From Bubalus kerabau (Eukaryota > Chordata > Mammalia > Artiodactyla > Bovidae), in assembly GCF_029407905.1 (NCBI RefSeq), contig NC_073628.1, positions 86,424,501 through 86,488,500 of the forward strand: a stretch of 64,000 nucleotides of DNA, read 5' to 3'. The first letter of the stretch is position 1; every line of letters starts with the position of its first letter. This document shows positions 1-10,420 of this stretch, one piece after another. The notes beneath the pieces were generated by a model, which ran no database searches, had not been told where the DNA came from, and saw nothing but the letters and a program-made list of their open reading frames with translations. The position numbers were made by a program, and so were the translations under genes.

Positions 1-777
1 TGCTGTTGAGTCTGGTGAGAGACTGGCAAGGTGGCATGGTCCAGCCTACTTGTGATGAAAGCAAAAGAAAGAAAACAACCACCCCTCTCTTCAGCTAAAT
101 GTTTTTAATAAGTCCTAGGTTATTTATCCATTGAAGAGTAAACTGTAAGTCACTTCACCCAGACGTTCATCTCAGAAGAGAGAGTTAAGAGATGACATAT
201 AAAAACAAAGTTATCCTAAACACAGCTGAGCCAGGTCTTGAAATGGTGTCCCTACATCTCATTATGTGCCTCATCTCTAAGTAACTGTAACAATTCAAAA
301 TTGCGTTTCTTGGCTAGAACGGCACACAGCAAATGCTCCCCAGAAATCCCATCAGTGGTCTGGTTCAAAGAAGAACTTGTGATTTCTCTAACAGGGAGGA
401 ACAATGAAAGTGTCACAGGGGAATGACAGAGCATCTTTATGTCTTATTCCTGTACGGTCTCTTGGTCTCTCCTGCTTCTGCCTTCCATCTTTTGTGCTTT
501 GGGGTCTTTCCTTTAATTGGTTACACTTCTGTCAATCAATACAAGGCTGAGGTTTGTTTTTTTTTTCCTGCCAAAATCAAACCACATCTCCAATAGATGG
601 AATGTCTTAATTTACCACTTACAAAGGAAAATTTTACAGTCCTTCCCAATGAATTTCATTTTGTCTCCTTCTCTCCCTGTCACCTTCTTGTTTTAATTAT
701 CCAACTGAGCCCCCATTCTCTTCCCTGCCTTTGACACAGAACCCCACAGTCGAAACTTGAGTGGATACAGCCCAGGT
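1..777 (-). other. KIF26B: KIF26B intron, downstream side
   Basis: Mostly unique sequence following the exon in transcript order. It has a T-run near 557 and pyrimidine-rich patches. No repeat family or exon is recognised. Confidence 0.7.
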
Positions 778-783
778 GCCTAC
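778..783 (-). other. KIF26B: 5' splice donor
   Basis: Minus-strand sequence is AAG|gtaggc, a good match to the donor consensus. The GT is at 782-783 and follows a complete lysine codon, so the intron is phase 0. Confidence 0.85.
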
Positions 784-967
784 CTTGCCCAGGCCTGGGG
801 TGTCCTTCACCTTGTTGACGGCCCTCAGCAGGCAGGGCGGGGCCGGGGGTGGGGACGTCTGGAGAATCCCGCTGAAGCTGGTGGCAAAGAGAGGTGGCTC
901 GGCAACAGAAGAAGTGGAAGGCCGATGCTTCTTCTTCTTAGATGAGAGATTTAACTTCTGGGCAGCT
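784..967 (-). CDS. KIF26B: KIF26B internal coding exon, leading into the kinesin motor domain
   Basis: On the minus strand this is 1 base plus exactly 61 codons. In order the peptide shows a basic lysine run followed by HRPSTSS, then a segment containing TSFSGILQTSPPPAPPCLLR, then a stretch ending in DTPGLGK. I recognise this as the KIF26B region just before and at the start of the motor domain; the paralogue KIF26A is similar but lacks the lysine-run wording. KIF26B is an atypical kinesin-11 family protein that binds microtubules and, in the literature, acts in Wnt5a-Ror signalling and kidney development. The exon is bounded by a pyrimidine-rich acceptor and a consensus donor. The intron before it is phase 2 (the first base completes a codon) and the intron after it is phase 0. 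No other exon of the gene is recognised in the window. There is no frameshift or stop. An alternative acceptor two bases further in (AG-AG) is possible. Confidence 0.87.
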
Positions 968-990
968 CTGGAGGGAAAAAGAAAAAAGAC
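968..990 (-). other. KIF26B: 3' splice acceptor with polypyrimidine tract
   Basis: Read on the minus strand this is a tract of T and C about 20 bases long ending in ccctccag, immediately before the exon. The AG is at 968-969. A second AG two bases into the exon gives a possible tandem acceptor. Confidence 0.85.
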
Positions 991-1155
991 CATAAAGGAA
1001 AAAGTATGGCACAATCAGACATGCTAGGGTCACTTTATGTCCTTTCCCTTAAAGAAGCCCCTAGTTCTTACTGCAGTAAATAGTTCTCTCTCTTCCTCCA
1101 AGGGCCAGGTGGTGGCCCCTAATTGTGACCAAGTAAATCCAGTGTTGTGCATGCC

Positions 1156-1375
1156 ATGCTGTGCCATCGCCTCAGGCATGTCCGACTGTGTGACCCTATG
1201 GACTGCAGCCTGCCAGGGCCCTCTGTCCATGGAATTCTCCAGGCAACAATACTGGAATGGGTTGCCATTTCCTCTGCCAGGGGGAAATCTTCCTGACCCA
1301 AGGATCAAACCCACGTCTCTTACGTTTCCTGCACTGAAAGGCAGGTTCTTTGCCACTAGCGCCATGAGTGAACCC
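1156..1375 (-). repeat. Bov-tA SINE
   Basis: Reverse complement of the bovid tRNA-Glu-derived SINE: the Bov-A body is at the left, and the tRNA-like head lies right of about 1290 with a degenerate B box. Several differences from consensus suggest moderate age. Confidence 0.88.
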
Positions 1376-1970
1376 AGGGAGCTGCCCGATCCTTCACATG
1401 GCAGAGCAACGGCATGACCTCACATGGTTCCGCAGCCTCCATCCACAAAGAACTGCTTATTATCCACGAACACTCAGCTTAAGCATGAATAAAGCTGGCC
1501 ATCTTTGGGGATAAACAGTACCAATTAGGTTAATCATTTCATAACTTCTGGTATAAACTCAAGTGTGAGAAACCTTATGAGTTTCTTAGAAACTCTAACA
1601 CGTTGTAAAATCCAGACTGGTCTGAGGAAGAACCACGTGGTGACTGTTCAACGTATGCTATGGATGTGATTGTGGAAGAAAAACACAGACCCCAGTGCAG
1701 TGGGGAAGTATAAATCAAGCTGCTAAAGAAACATAACACCTAATCAGAATTAGGAAGGGTCCTGAGACTAGGGGCAGCTCATGAGGAAAGCAGGCTTTTG
1801 TGCAGGGTGCTCTTTCACTACAAAATGCAATTCATGGGCAAGAGCAAGGGGTGACAGAGTCAGAACTCACAAAGGTGGCAGAGGACGCAAACGAAAAGGT
1901 GGGAGGGAGGGCACTGCCGTCGTTAATAACATTTGTTGTTCTCATCACATCTTCCCTCATTAGAACATTC
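1376..1970. other. Unique intronic sequence
   Basis: No repeat, exon or RNA gene recognised. Small open frames here carry no known motif. Confidence 0.5.
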
Positions 1971-2247
1971 TGCTGCTGCTGCTGCTAAGTCGCTTCAGTC
2001 GTGTCCAACTCTGTGCGACCCCATAGACGGCAGCCCACCAGGCTCCCCTGTCCCTGGGATTCTCCAGGCAAGAACACTGGAGTGGGTTGCCATTTCCTTC
2101 TCCAATGCATGAAAGTGAAAAGTGAAAGTGAAGTCCCTCAGTCGTGCCCAACTCTTAGTGACCCCATGGACTGCAGCCTACCAGGCTTCTCCATCCATGG
2201 GATTTTCCAGGCAAGAGTACTGGAGTGGGGTGCCATTGCCTTCTCCG
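1971..2247 (-). repeat. Bov-A2 dimeric SINE
   Basis: A (CTG)n tract at the left is followed by two Bov-A monomers joined by the typical linker atgaaagtgaaaagtgaaag, all in reverse orientation. This is full dimer length. No clear target-site duplication. Confidence 0.92.
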
Positions 2248-3689
2248 TAGTGTCCTACAACACCTGAAATACGACAATCTTATCATAGAGGAGAGGGGAA
2301 AATAAGGCAAAGGCACAGACTATAACACACTCACTTCTGGATTCATTCTTGGTGTTTTCACACTATATTCTTGTTCTAAGAATTCCAGTTTCCTTACCAA
2401 AGGTGAAGAAACATTTTAGCTGCTGCTTAAAACAAATGGTATTTTGTTTTGATGTATTCTACACATCAAAACCTTATCATCCATCCTGTGTTTTTACCAA
2501 CTGCATAACAGGTCACAAGCAAGGTAGCTCAAAAAGATTAAATTAGCATTGTTTCCACCCCTCCCCACTTCCCACCACCTTCCCTCTTCATGTATGAATC
2601 TTAAAGCTCTGGACTGGTTAATTTTAATTTTGTATCAGTAACTGCCATGCTTTTGACAAATCCCCTGAGCTACAAAATGGCCACTGCACAAATACAGCAA
2701 ATAGAATTACCACTTCAAAGCTTAATTTTTTTCTTAGCCATGAAATTGAACATCTTTTTCACAAGAGTGATTTTCAGAGGAGTGATGCATGAGGAATGAC
2801 AGATTTTGATGGAATGATACCCTAACAGTCCCAAGGCCAAACTTAGGGACCTCTATAGTGAATCTATGTAAGATGATGAAAAATGAAGGGCACTAGAAAG
2901 ACATTTCCACAGTGCTTTCTTTCCCCAATCAGAAAAAAAAAAAAAAAAACACACATAGGAGTAATTTTTTCTCCTGCTTTCATTGCCACTCTTTCTGATA
3001 CTGCCCCTCTAAAATTAAAGGTGAAGTGGGATTGTTCGGTGACCGGTCTGGCGCATCTCTTGGGAGTTTTCATTACTCTGTGGGATTTTCTCCTTGAACA
3101 AACAGTGAGTCATCCAGAGGTGTGTGTGTGGACATCACGTTCTACTGACAGCAACCTCTTATTGCTTTCAAGTCAGGGTGCCCGCAGACACAGGAGCGTT
3201 AGGGAAAAGGGCGAAGATGATGATCTGAACTGAATGGATCATGTACTTATCCATTCACGTTAGCATTCTTTCAGATGGTGGTAAAAGGACCAAGGAATTG
3301 CTGTGGTTGGTTCACACTCCCACCAGTCGGGGGTTCCTAGTCCAAAAGTGGAGACAGAGAGGAGAAGGGAGTGACACTTCGAAAGGCAGCTCGGAAGAGA
3401 TGCTCTTTGTCATTTCTCTTATCTGTACTACCCACACCCATTTACTCCCCCCACACAGACCCTGCAGAGGAGGAAAGAGAGGGTCCTTGAAATTAAAGTG
3501 TATAAAGGGCATTCCCAAGGAGCCAAGGTTTCATTCCTCTGTCTCTCTCCTGATATTAATATAACGTTTGATATTTGATATTAATATAATATCAAAATTT
3601 TGCTCTATTACTAGATCAATCCCAACAGCAGACAAACATGCTGTTATTTCTCCTGTCTTCAGAAATAAAACACAGGTCTTTCTCTTCAT
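2248..3689. other. Unique intronic sequence with an A-run
   Basis: An A-tract lies at 2931-2949. Otherwise unique; no exon or repeat family recognised. Confidence 0.5.
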
Positions 3690-3945
3690 TCTTCTTACCC
3701 AGTCAGCTACCGTTCTGTTTTCTTGCTCATCTTTGCAGCAAAATTCATGGAAAGTGTTGCCTACACTTGTTTTCTCCAGTTCACCTCCTCCCATTGCTTA
3801 TAAACTCATCCCTACCAAAGCATCCGTCCCATATCTCCTCTGACATAGCTCTTGTCAAGGCCACAAATGACCTCATGATTGCTAAATGTCATGGTCCTCA
3901 GCCCCATTTTACTTGACCTATCAGAGGTCCCACTGATATCCTACT
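3690..3945 (+). repeat. L2 LINE remnant (reverse-transcriptase region)
   Basis: Resembles the coding part of L2 upstream of the catalytic box: a stretch reading like VLPTLVFSSS, then one reading like KATNDLMIAKCHG, followed by a decayed LDL. Heavily mutated and broken by frameshifts. It belongs to an ancient CR1-group retrotransposon. Confidence 0.65.
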
Positions 3946-3959
3946 CAGGCCAATATTTT

Positions 3960-4090
3960 GAATCTCAGCAAACTTTGTGAAGAAGATATTAACAGTACTC
4001 CCATTTAACAGACAAATAAATGAGTCTTAAAGAGTTAAATCCAAAGTCCTTTGAGTATCTGACTTTATTTGAACATCTAGCTTCTTCAGC
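3960..4090 (-). repeat. MIR SINE fragment, weak
   Basis: Resembles the reverse complement of the MIR core (cccatttaacagacaaataaatgag, then aaagagttaa). The match is degenerate. Confidence 0.4.
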
Positions 4091-4099
4091 CACTAGGTA

Positions 4100-4215
4100 G
4101 GTGATAGGTAAGTTACTTAAATTCTGATAATGTTTATATAAAGGGTCCAGCATAGCACCCGAGCATATAGTTGGTACTTAGTAATATTATCATCATCATT
4201 ATCATTATTACACAT
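4100..4215 (+). repeat. MIR SINE fragment
   Basis: gtaagttacttaaattctga, then a stretch matching the MIR 3' part (ccagcatagcac, gttggtacttagtaatatt), ending in an ATC/ATT-rich run. Confidence 0.6.
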
Positions 4216-7200
4216 ATTATCGAGTCTCAGTTCTGCATAGTAAGACAGAACAAAAAAATTATTTATTTTATAGACATTTATGAAATTAAATAAGAGTGCA
4301 GGTAAAGGGTTTAGTATACAGGAAGCGCTTAATAGATGGTACTTTGAAGGAATATAATAATAAACAGTGGAACTGAGACTGAATCTAGGTCTCTGTTCCC
4401 CATATTGCATCAGATCGTCTCTGAACAGGTAGAGAAACAGGCAGGTGAAATGTAAGGGCATTTGTGGGGTATAAGTAAAGGGGGCATCTTTCTAAAAATT
4501 GGAGTAACCCATTAGTGATGGGTCTGCTTCTTGAAATAGCTTTTATCATCCAAAGTGTCCAAGTAGTGGCTAGAAAGCCATTTACAGGGAATACCAGGGA
4601 GATGAAAGCAGGCACTGGGAACATGGTATGATTTCCAAAATTTCTTCCAATGCAAAGACACCGAAATGATCCCTGAAATCTCTATTCCATTCAGGGAAGC
4701 CTCTGTTGGCTTCAATGCAGAAAAACTGTAATGCAGGAAATTATTTGAGAATACATAAAAACTACTTCCTTCTTAAAACATATATGAAATTTCAAGGGGG
4801 AAACTTTGCTCACATCACAGTTACAAAAAAATAATACAAAACCTAAAGCATATATATGAAATAAGAAGTATTCTAGAGCTTAGAAATCAAAGTTTAGAGC
4901 CATATATTGCATAAGAACATTTTATTTTCATTTCGACATCATCTTAACCAGCTATTTGATCTCTATTTTATATGTTCCAATTTCTTGGAAGCCAGCAGCT
5001 TCTGCTCTTTTTACAGAGCACTTCAATGACACACAGATGGGTCAAGTTTGAGGGACAGAAATCATTCATATACACTTGTATTATTCAGTGACATAAAGGA
5101 GCAGCAGTCATGAAAGAATTGAAAAGGTAAAGACATTTTGGCTAGTAATTATTTTGTGTAATTAATGCCTCACAGGTTCTTTTTTTTTTTTTTTAGGGAG
5201 AGGAACAGATGAGTATGTCATTTGATAAGATTTTAAACAACAAAAAGTTAACCTAAAAACTGTGAGAAGTAATATTTACTTGATTCATTCTTGGCATGGA
5301 CTGTATCACGTATTTCCTACAGCTATTCAGCCCTGCACACATCTTTAACTATCCCTGAGCTTCAGTTAATTCTCTGAACCTTATTGCAATTAAAAAAAAA
5401 AGTGGCCTGTCTAGCAGGATGAAATTAATATTTACTGAACAGCTATAAAGAAAGTGATGCCACACCAAGAATTATCAGTCTGTGAGGAGAGGAGCAATAA
5501 TGTGAACTTGGCAAGAATTTAAACCTAGTGAGCTCAGTGCTTCCCTCTGGGCTCTACCCTTTCTCTCCATCCTTACTCGTCTCACACAGGAGACAATTAC
5601 CCTAACACATAAGTGTGATGCCATCTGAATTCAGGAATCAGTTTAGAATTGAGATGACCTTCAGAGGGGATGGTTCCTTGTTCCCTCTGGCCAGATCTAC
5701 CCAGATCAAAAAGAAAGAGGTAAATAATTATCTAGTGAATCTAATTGGTTTAGGTGGGGCAGAGCTTTAGATATCAGTTATACAGATCAGAGGGGGACCT
5801 TATGGGGTATCTTTTTCTTTTTTTTGCATTTATGTGATAGACTATTTGACCTTGGATTTTCAGAATTATGGAGTGTTTAAATGGCAAGCCCTTCATTCTA
5901 AACGCATCCCATGAGAATTAAGTTGGGGTCTACCCCGCTTAGTGTTTAGAGTTTACTAAAATATTGCCCTAACAATATTGTAAGAATTGTTAGCTTCGTG
6001 AAGAATAGAACTCTCCTTAGAGAATATCAAGCAGGAATATCAGGTAGTACAGTTGTTTTTCTAAGGATTCTTCATCCTTTAAAAAATTATGAGTACCATG
6101 TTTGCTAACAATACTCAGAGCATTTCATCCTGTCTGAAAGGGGTGTTCAACTGTGGGATGATCATATAGGTGGGTGACAGCTTCATGAAAATTAAGAGGT
6201 CATTCAAACTGGGTTCAAATAAATTGAACCCAAGCAATTGACTGGTGAGACATCATCTGAAAAACTGCTCAAGAGGAGGGCAGGGTGAGGCCCTTAGAAC
6301 TGCCCCATCTGTTGCCCAGAGAGGGTCCTGACCCAGGAGGGAGATGAGAGTGGTAAAATCGCCAGCGTCAGCAGGTAAAAAGACAATCCACATGGCAATT
6401 TAAAGTGAAATGGCCAGGGCTGTCATAGGCTCCGATGGCTTCTGTGCCATTATAAAATATTTCAATGCTCTGAGGATTAAGACTGTCTGGTAAATGAGCA
6501 ATGACATGACAGATCACAGCAGCTCCCAGGAATCCATGGGGTCAGAGACACAGGGGTAGAAGAAAATAAAACAGATTATAAATAGGGAGGATGTGTGACA
6601 AGAACCAGTGGTCTGAGGCAAAGCCCTCTGGAAATAGTTAAGATATCCATCTACGTGTTAAAAAAAAAAAATCAGTTAGGCTTCATTTTGAAATAATGCC
6701 TATTTAAAAGTATTCTGGCACTGCCATGAAGCACGTTACTCATTCTGAAAATTCTCCAAACAGGGAATAAAAAGCGTCCTCCTTCACCTTTCCATTTTCT
6801 AATTGGCTGTCACTGAGGTCATTTCCATGCCTCCGGAGACCAAAAAGCATATGGGTCTTGGGGTTTTTCAGATTTTTATGTAAATGATCCATTTCATTAG
6901 TGTAGGAAGATAATTCATGACATGACTTCAAATAAAATGTTTACTGCTAGGAGGCAAAACATGGCTGACGGTTAACCTCAAACAATATTGTATTAAGACA
7001 CGGCAGGCAGACACTATAATAATTTGAAAATAGATTGATTTTTGCAACTTGCTGCACAGCATTACCCCAGAGTGATAATCTCTATGAATTTACCCCTATT
7101 CTTCTCTTAAAACTTTACCCATTCAAGGCTTCTACAAGTTGCCCTTATCAACTCCTTAAGGCTTCAGCAATTAAGAGGCAATTGAGAGCCTATGTCTTAA

Positions 7201-7274
7201 CACTTAATGGGACGCTGCTGTGCAGCATGGTCTTTCCTTCTGGATGCAATTAGTGTTGACTCTATCACTGCACT
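4216..7274. other. Long unique intronic stretch
   Basis: About 3 kb with only homopolymer runs (T-run near 5180, A-runs near 5392 and 6660). No exon is recognised and there are no young SINEs. AT-rich, with some conserved-looking patches that I cannot test. Confidence 0.45.
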
Positions 7275-7422
7275 ATTACTGACGTAATAATAGCAGAAAT
7301 AAAGTATACGATAAATGTAATACACTTGAATCATCCTGAAATAATCTCCATGACCCCCGGTCCATGGAAAAATTGTCTGCCATGAGACCAGTTCCTGATG
7401 CCAAAAGGGTTTGGGACCACTG
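7275..7422 (-). mobile_element. MER1-type hAT DNA transposon fragment
   Basis: Matches one terminal part of MER1: gaataaagt-like body, cttgaatcatcctgaaa, ccggtccatggaaaaattgt, and the end gggaccactg. It is in the opposite orientation to the copy at 10041. Non-autonomous and inactive. Confidence 0.75.
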
Positions 7423-7544
7423 GTGTGTACCCGCTCAGGGCTTCTTAATTGATCCAGCCTTTGGAGTTAAAGGAACATATGCAAAGTCCCAAGACTATGT
7501 ATCTGAAGTTCTAGAAATGCTTAGACCTTGGAATGTTTCACTCT

Positions 7545-7762
7545 TTCTAAAGCCTTTTTCACATACTGTCACATCCATCACACTCAGTCCTGTGAGACAA
7601 GCAGAGGTGTTTGTACCACAAAGTACAGACATAAAAACCCAGGGAGGCACAGAAGTTACCTGATTTTATCTACAGTCATAGGACTAGTGATTCTCATAAC
7701 TGAGATGAGGATTTGCATTTTCTGCTTTAGACTTAGGGTCAGTCTACCACTTCATGCTGTTT
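7545..7762 (-). repeat. MIR SINE
   Basis: Reads as MIR in reverse: cctgtgagacaagcagaggt, cccagggaggcacagaagtt, acctgattttatctacagtc. Clearly diverged. Confidence 0.5.
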
Positions 7763-8240
7763 TGCAATGTGATAAATAGAAGCACTTATTTTATTTCATT
7801 TGGGCAATATAAAACCAAATGATAATCATGTGCCTAATAATGAAGACAGAAAAAAAAAAAGCAGTTACATAGTTTTGTATGTAACTCAAATCAAATCATA
7901 TATAAGCATTTACCAATTACGGATCTAGTTGCTTAGCAACATACCTTCTCATCACAGGGGGGAAAATGTCTCAGCTGAGTGAGTCAGGTCATGCCCAGAA
8001 TTAGGATATGAAAGGCAAATTTTATGAAAATGGTTTCTCGACTCCTGCAATCCCAACCCAGAGGGAGTCCTTGCACGACAGTAACACCACCACAACCACC
8101 ACCACACACCATTCTCCCGTGCCCTTCTCCACTGCCTCATACCTCTCCTTCTACAGACACAAAAAGAATGCTGGAAGCTGCTTAGAATGCATCTCAGTGC
8201 TCTGGAAACTGAATCAATCAATCAATGACAACTATATACT
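7763..8240. other. Unique intronic sequence
   Basis: Contains an A-run near 7850 and a CCA/ACC-rich patch near 8085-8110. No gene seen. Confidence 0.45.
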
Positions 8241-8252
8241 AAAGAACTATGC

Positions 8253-8457
8253 TTCCCTGGTAGCTCAGTCAATAAAGAATCTGCCTGCAGGGCAGGAGAC
8301 CCGAGTTTGATCCCTGGGTCAGGAGGATCCCCTGGAGAAGGCAACCCACTCCATTATCCTTGCCTGGAAAATCCCATGGACAGAAGAGCCTGGTGGGCGG
8401 CAGTCCACAGGGTTGCAAAGAGTCAGGCACGACTGAGTGACTAACAATTTCACTTTC
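8253..8457 (+). repeat. Bov-tA SINE with target-site duplication
   Basis: tRNA-like head (ttccctggtagctcagtc, then a B-box-like gagtttgatccctgg), Bov-A body, and tail ending ttcactttc. It is flanked by a perfect 12-bp duplication aaagaactatgc at 8241-8252 and 8458-8469. Confidence 0.94.
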
Positions 8458-8469
8458 AAAGAACTATGC

Positions 8470-8999
8470 AATTAATAGGCTATGCATGTCGGTCAAGTCA
8501 TCGCTGAGTCACCCCACAGGTGCTCTGTGTTCAAGAGTCTACTCCTAAGTTGTGGGTATGAGAGGAATCCACACCACCCAATATTACTGAGAACTTCCAC
8601 TGGCTCCCTAGAAGCTCGGAGGAGGTAGAAGCTTTACCTGAACTGCACATCATTCACTCATGCCTAGAGGTACAAAACGGGGAAAAAACAAAATTTAAAA
8701 ACCACACTATTGGTGAATACTGCTAATCCATTCCTGTCTGGATTTTTTTATGGTCAAAGTGAGAATAATAAGAGGTGACTGAAAATACAACTAAAGGCAA
8801 AAACAATGGGATGAAAAGAAGCCCTTTCATAAACTAACTTTTCTTTTTTCACGAAAGCTATTCAAAGTAAAATCTCCTTTGCTGAAAGCCAGGTACTTAA
8901 GAAAGTGTTTGCTGAGCCAAGATCCTCATGTGAAAATAGAAATATTTTCATATGCTCAAATAAAGCAGGAGATGTCAATAATAAAAGAATTAGCCATTG
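8470..8999. other. Unique intronic sequence
   Basis: No repeat or exon recognised; AT-rich. Confidence 0.45.
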
Positions 9000-9013
9000 A
9001 CATGGAAGGCTAA

Positions 9014-9222
9014 GGGCTTCCCTGATGGCTCAGATGGTAATAATCCACCTACAATGCAGAAAACTTGAGTTAGATCCCTGGGTTGGGAAGATACTCTGGA
9101 GAAAGAAATGACAACCCACTCTGGTATTTTTGCCTGGAGAATTCCATGAACAGAGGAGCCTGACGGGCTACAGTCCATGAGGTTGCAACGAGTCAGTCAT
9201 GGCTGAACAACCAAGCACACAC
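9014..9222 (+). repeat. Bov-tA SINE with target-site duplication
   Basis: Head begins gggcttccctgatggctcag. The body is diverged and the tail ends aagcacac. A perfect 14-bp duplication acatggaaggctaa flanks it at 9000-9013 and 9223-9236. Confidence 0.94.
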
Positions 9223-9236
9223 ACATGGAAGGCTAA

Positions 9237-10040
9237 ACAGGAGTACAAAGCGTGAATCTGTTATTTCCTGGCTGAGGAAATGTGGACTGTAGGAACACAG
9301 ATACACACTGTGTCAGTGGCGGAATTTACATCCTGCTGAGGTCCTTTGCCTCCATATATCTGATGCTCCGTTTTCTCAGGGCTCAGGTAAGCTTCCTTGG
9401 TGTCTACAGGGATTTGGAGCATTTTAAGAAAGACTCTTCCAGTCATCTTGCTGGGAGTTAAGCCCTTTCAGCTCATTATACAGCAGCTGCTACTTGTACT
9501 GTGTGGGCCCCCAAGCTCCGCTCGCCTCAGGCGCCTGGCAGCGGGATACCAGGCATGGCGGCCCATCTTGGCAGCTTCCTTCATATTTCGTGTGACGGGG
9601 CTTTGAGGGAGCGCCTTCACTAACAGCCAAGATGCCATCTTCGGGAAGCTAGGTTCCAGGGCCCGAAAGAAAGCTGGGAACCTCTGTTGTAATGAACTTA
9701 ATCTCATCTGGAAGTTGACAGTTGGTGCCATACTCTTTTGGCAGCTTGGGGACATGTGGGCTTTCTTATTACACTTTTCTATTTCTGTGTGTCCAGCAAA
9801 TCCAGTAGGTTAGATCAGAACACTGCTGAGACAACCAGCTCCAGGTCAAACCTAGAGGAAAACACATTAGAAAGAGGGAATTTCTGTGTCCAAGACTCAG
9901 TGACCTCAGAAAGATGCAACTCGCTTCAGGCCTCATCAATCTTTCACATTTTGAGAGGGCTCCCCACTCTTTCAAGGACACTGGAAGACTGAATAAACCA
10001 AAAATGGTTCTAAACTGATGTGAAATATGAAGATCTACAG
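9237..10040. other. Unique sequence with a GC-richer core
   Basis: 9480-9720 is richer in G+C and CpG than its surroundings and is open for 95 codons on the minus strand (9468-9755). The peptide is not one I recognise and no splice-site pair frames it, so I do not call a gene. Confidence 0.4.
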
Positions 10041-10212
10041 CAGTGGTCCCCAACCTTTTTTGGCACCAGGGACCAGTTTCATGAAAGACAATTTTTCCAC
10101 AGATCGGGGGGCCAGGGGATAGTTTTGGAATGATTCAAGCACATTACACTTACTTGCACTTCATTTCTATTATTACTACATCAGTTCCACTTCAGATCTT
10201 CAGGCATTAGAT
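10041..10212 (+). mobile_element. MER1-type hAT DNA transposon fragment
   Basis: Starts at the terminal motif cagtggtccccaacc, then ttggcaccagggaccagttt, caatttttccacagatcggg, gatgattcaagcacatt-like text, and caggcattagat. Truncated before the other terminus. Confidence 0.82.
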
Positions 10213-10264
10213 CCTGGAGGTCTAAAGAACATACTGCCAATTTGTAGGCTGCCTTTGACGCCAT

Positions 10265-10380
10265 GTGGAAGAGGAAATGGCCACCCATTTCAGTATACGT
10301 GCCTAGAGAATTTTCCACGGACAGAGGAGCCTGGCGGGCTATAGTCCATGGGGTTGCAAAGAGGCGGACACAACTTAGCA
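10265..10380 (+). repeat. Bov-A monomer (5'-truncated SINE)
   Basis: gaggaaatggccacccattt through ggacacaacttagcaac corresponds to the Bov-A body without a tRNA-like head. Confidence 0.85.
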
Positions 10381-10420
10381 ACATGTATGACATGTATGAG
10401 CATGTATGACATACATATTA
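10381..10420. repeat. Short catgtatga repeat
   Basis: Three imperfect copies of catgtatga(c/g) directly follow the SINE tail. Probably local slippage. Confidence 0.6.

Noticed and set aside
2001..2267. Open frames encoding PWDSPGKNTGVGCH-type peptides here and at many other places
   Set aside because: These recurring peptides are translations of Bov-A2 and Bov-tA SINEs.
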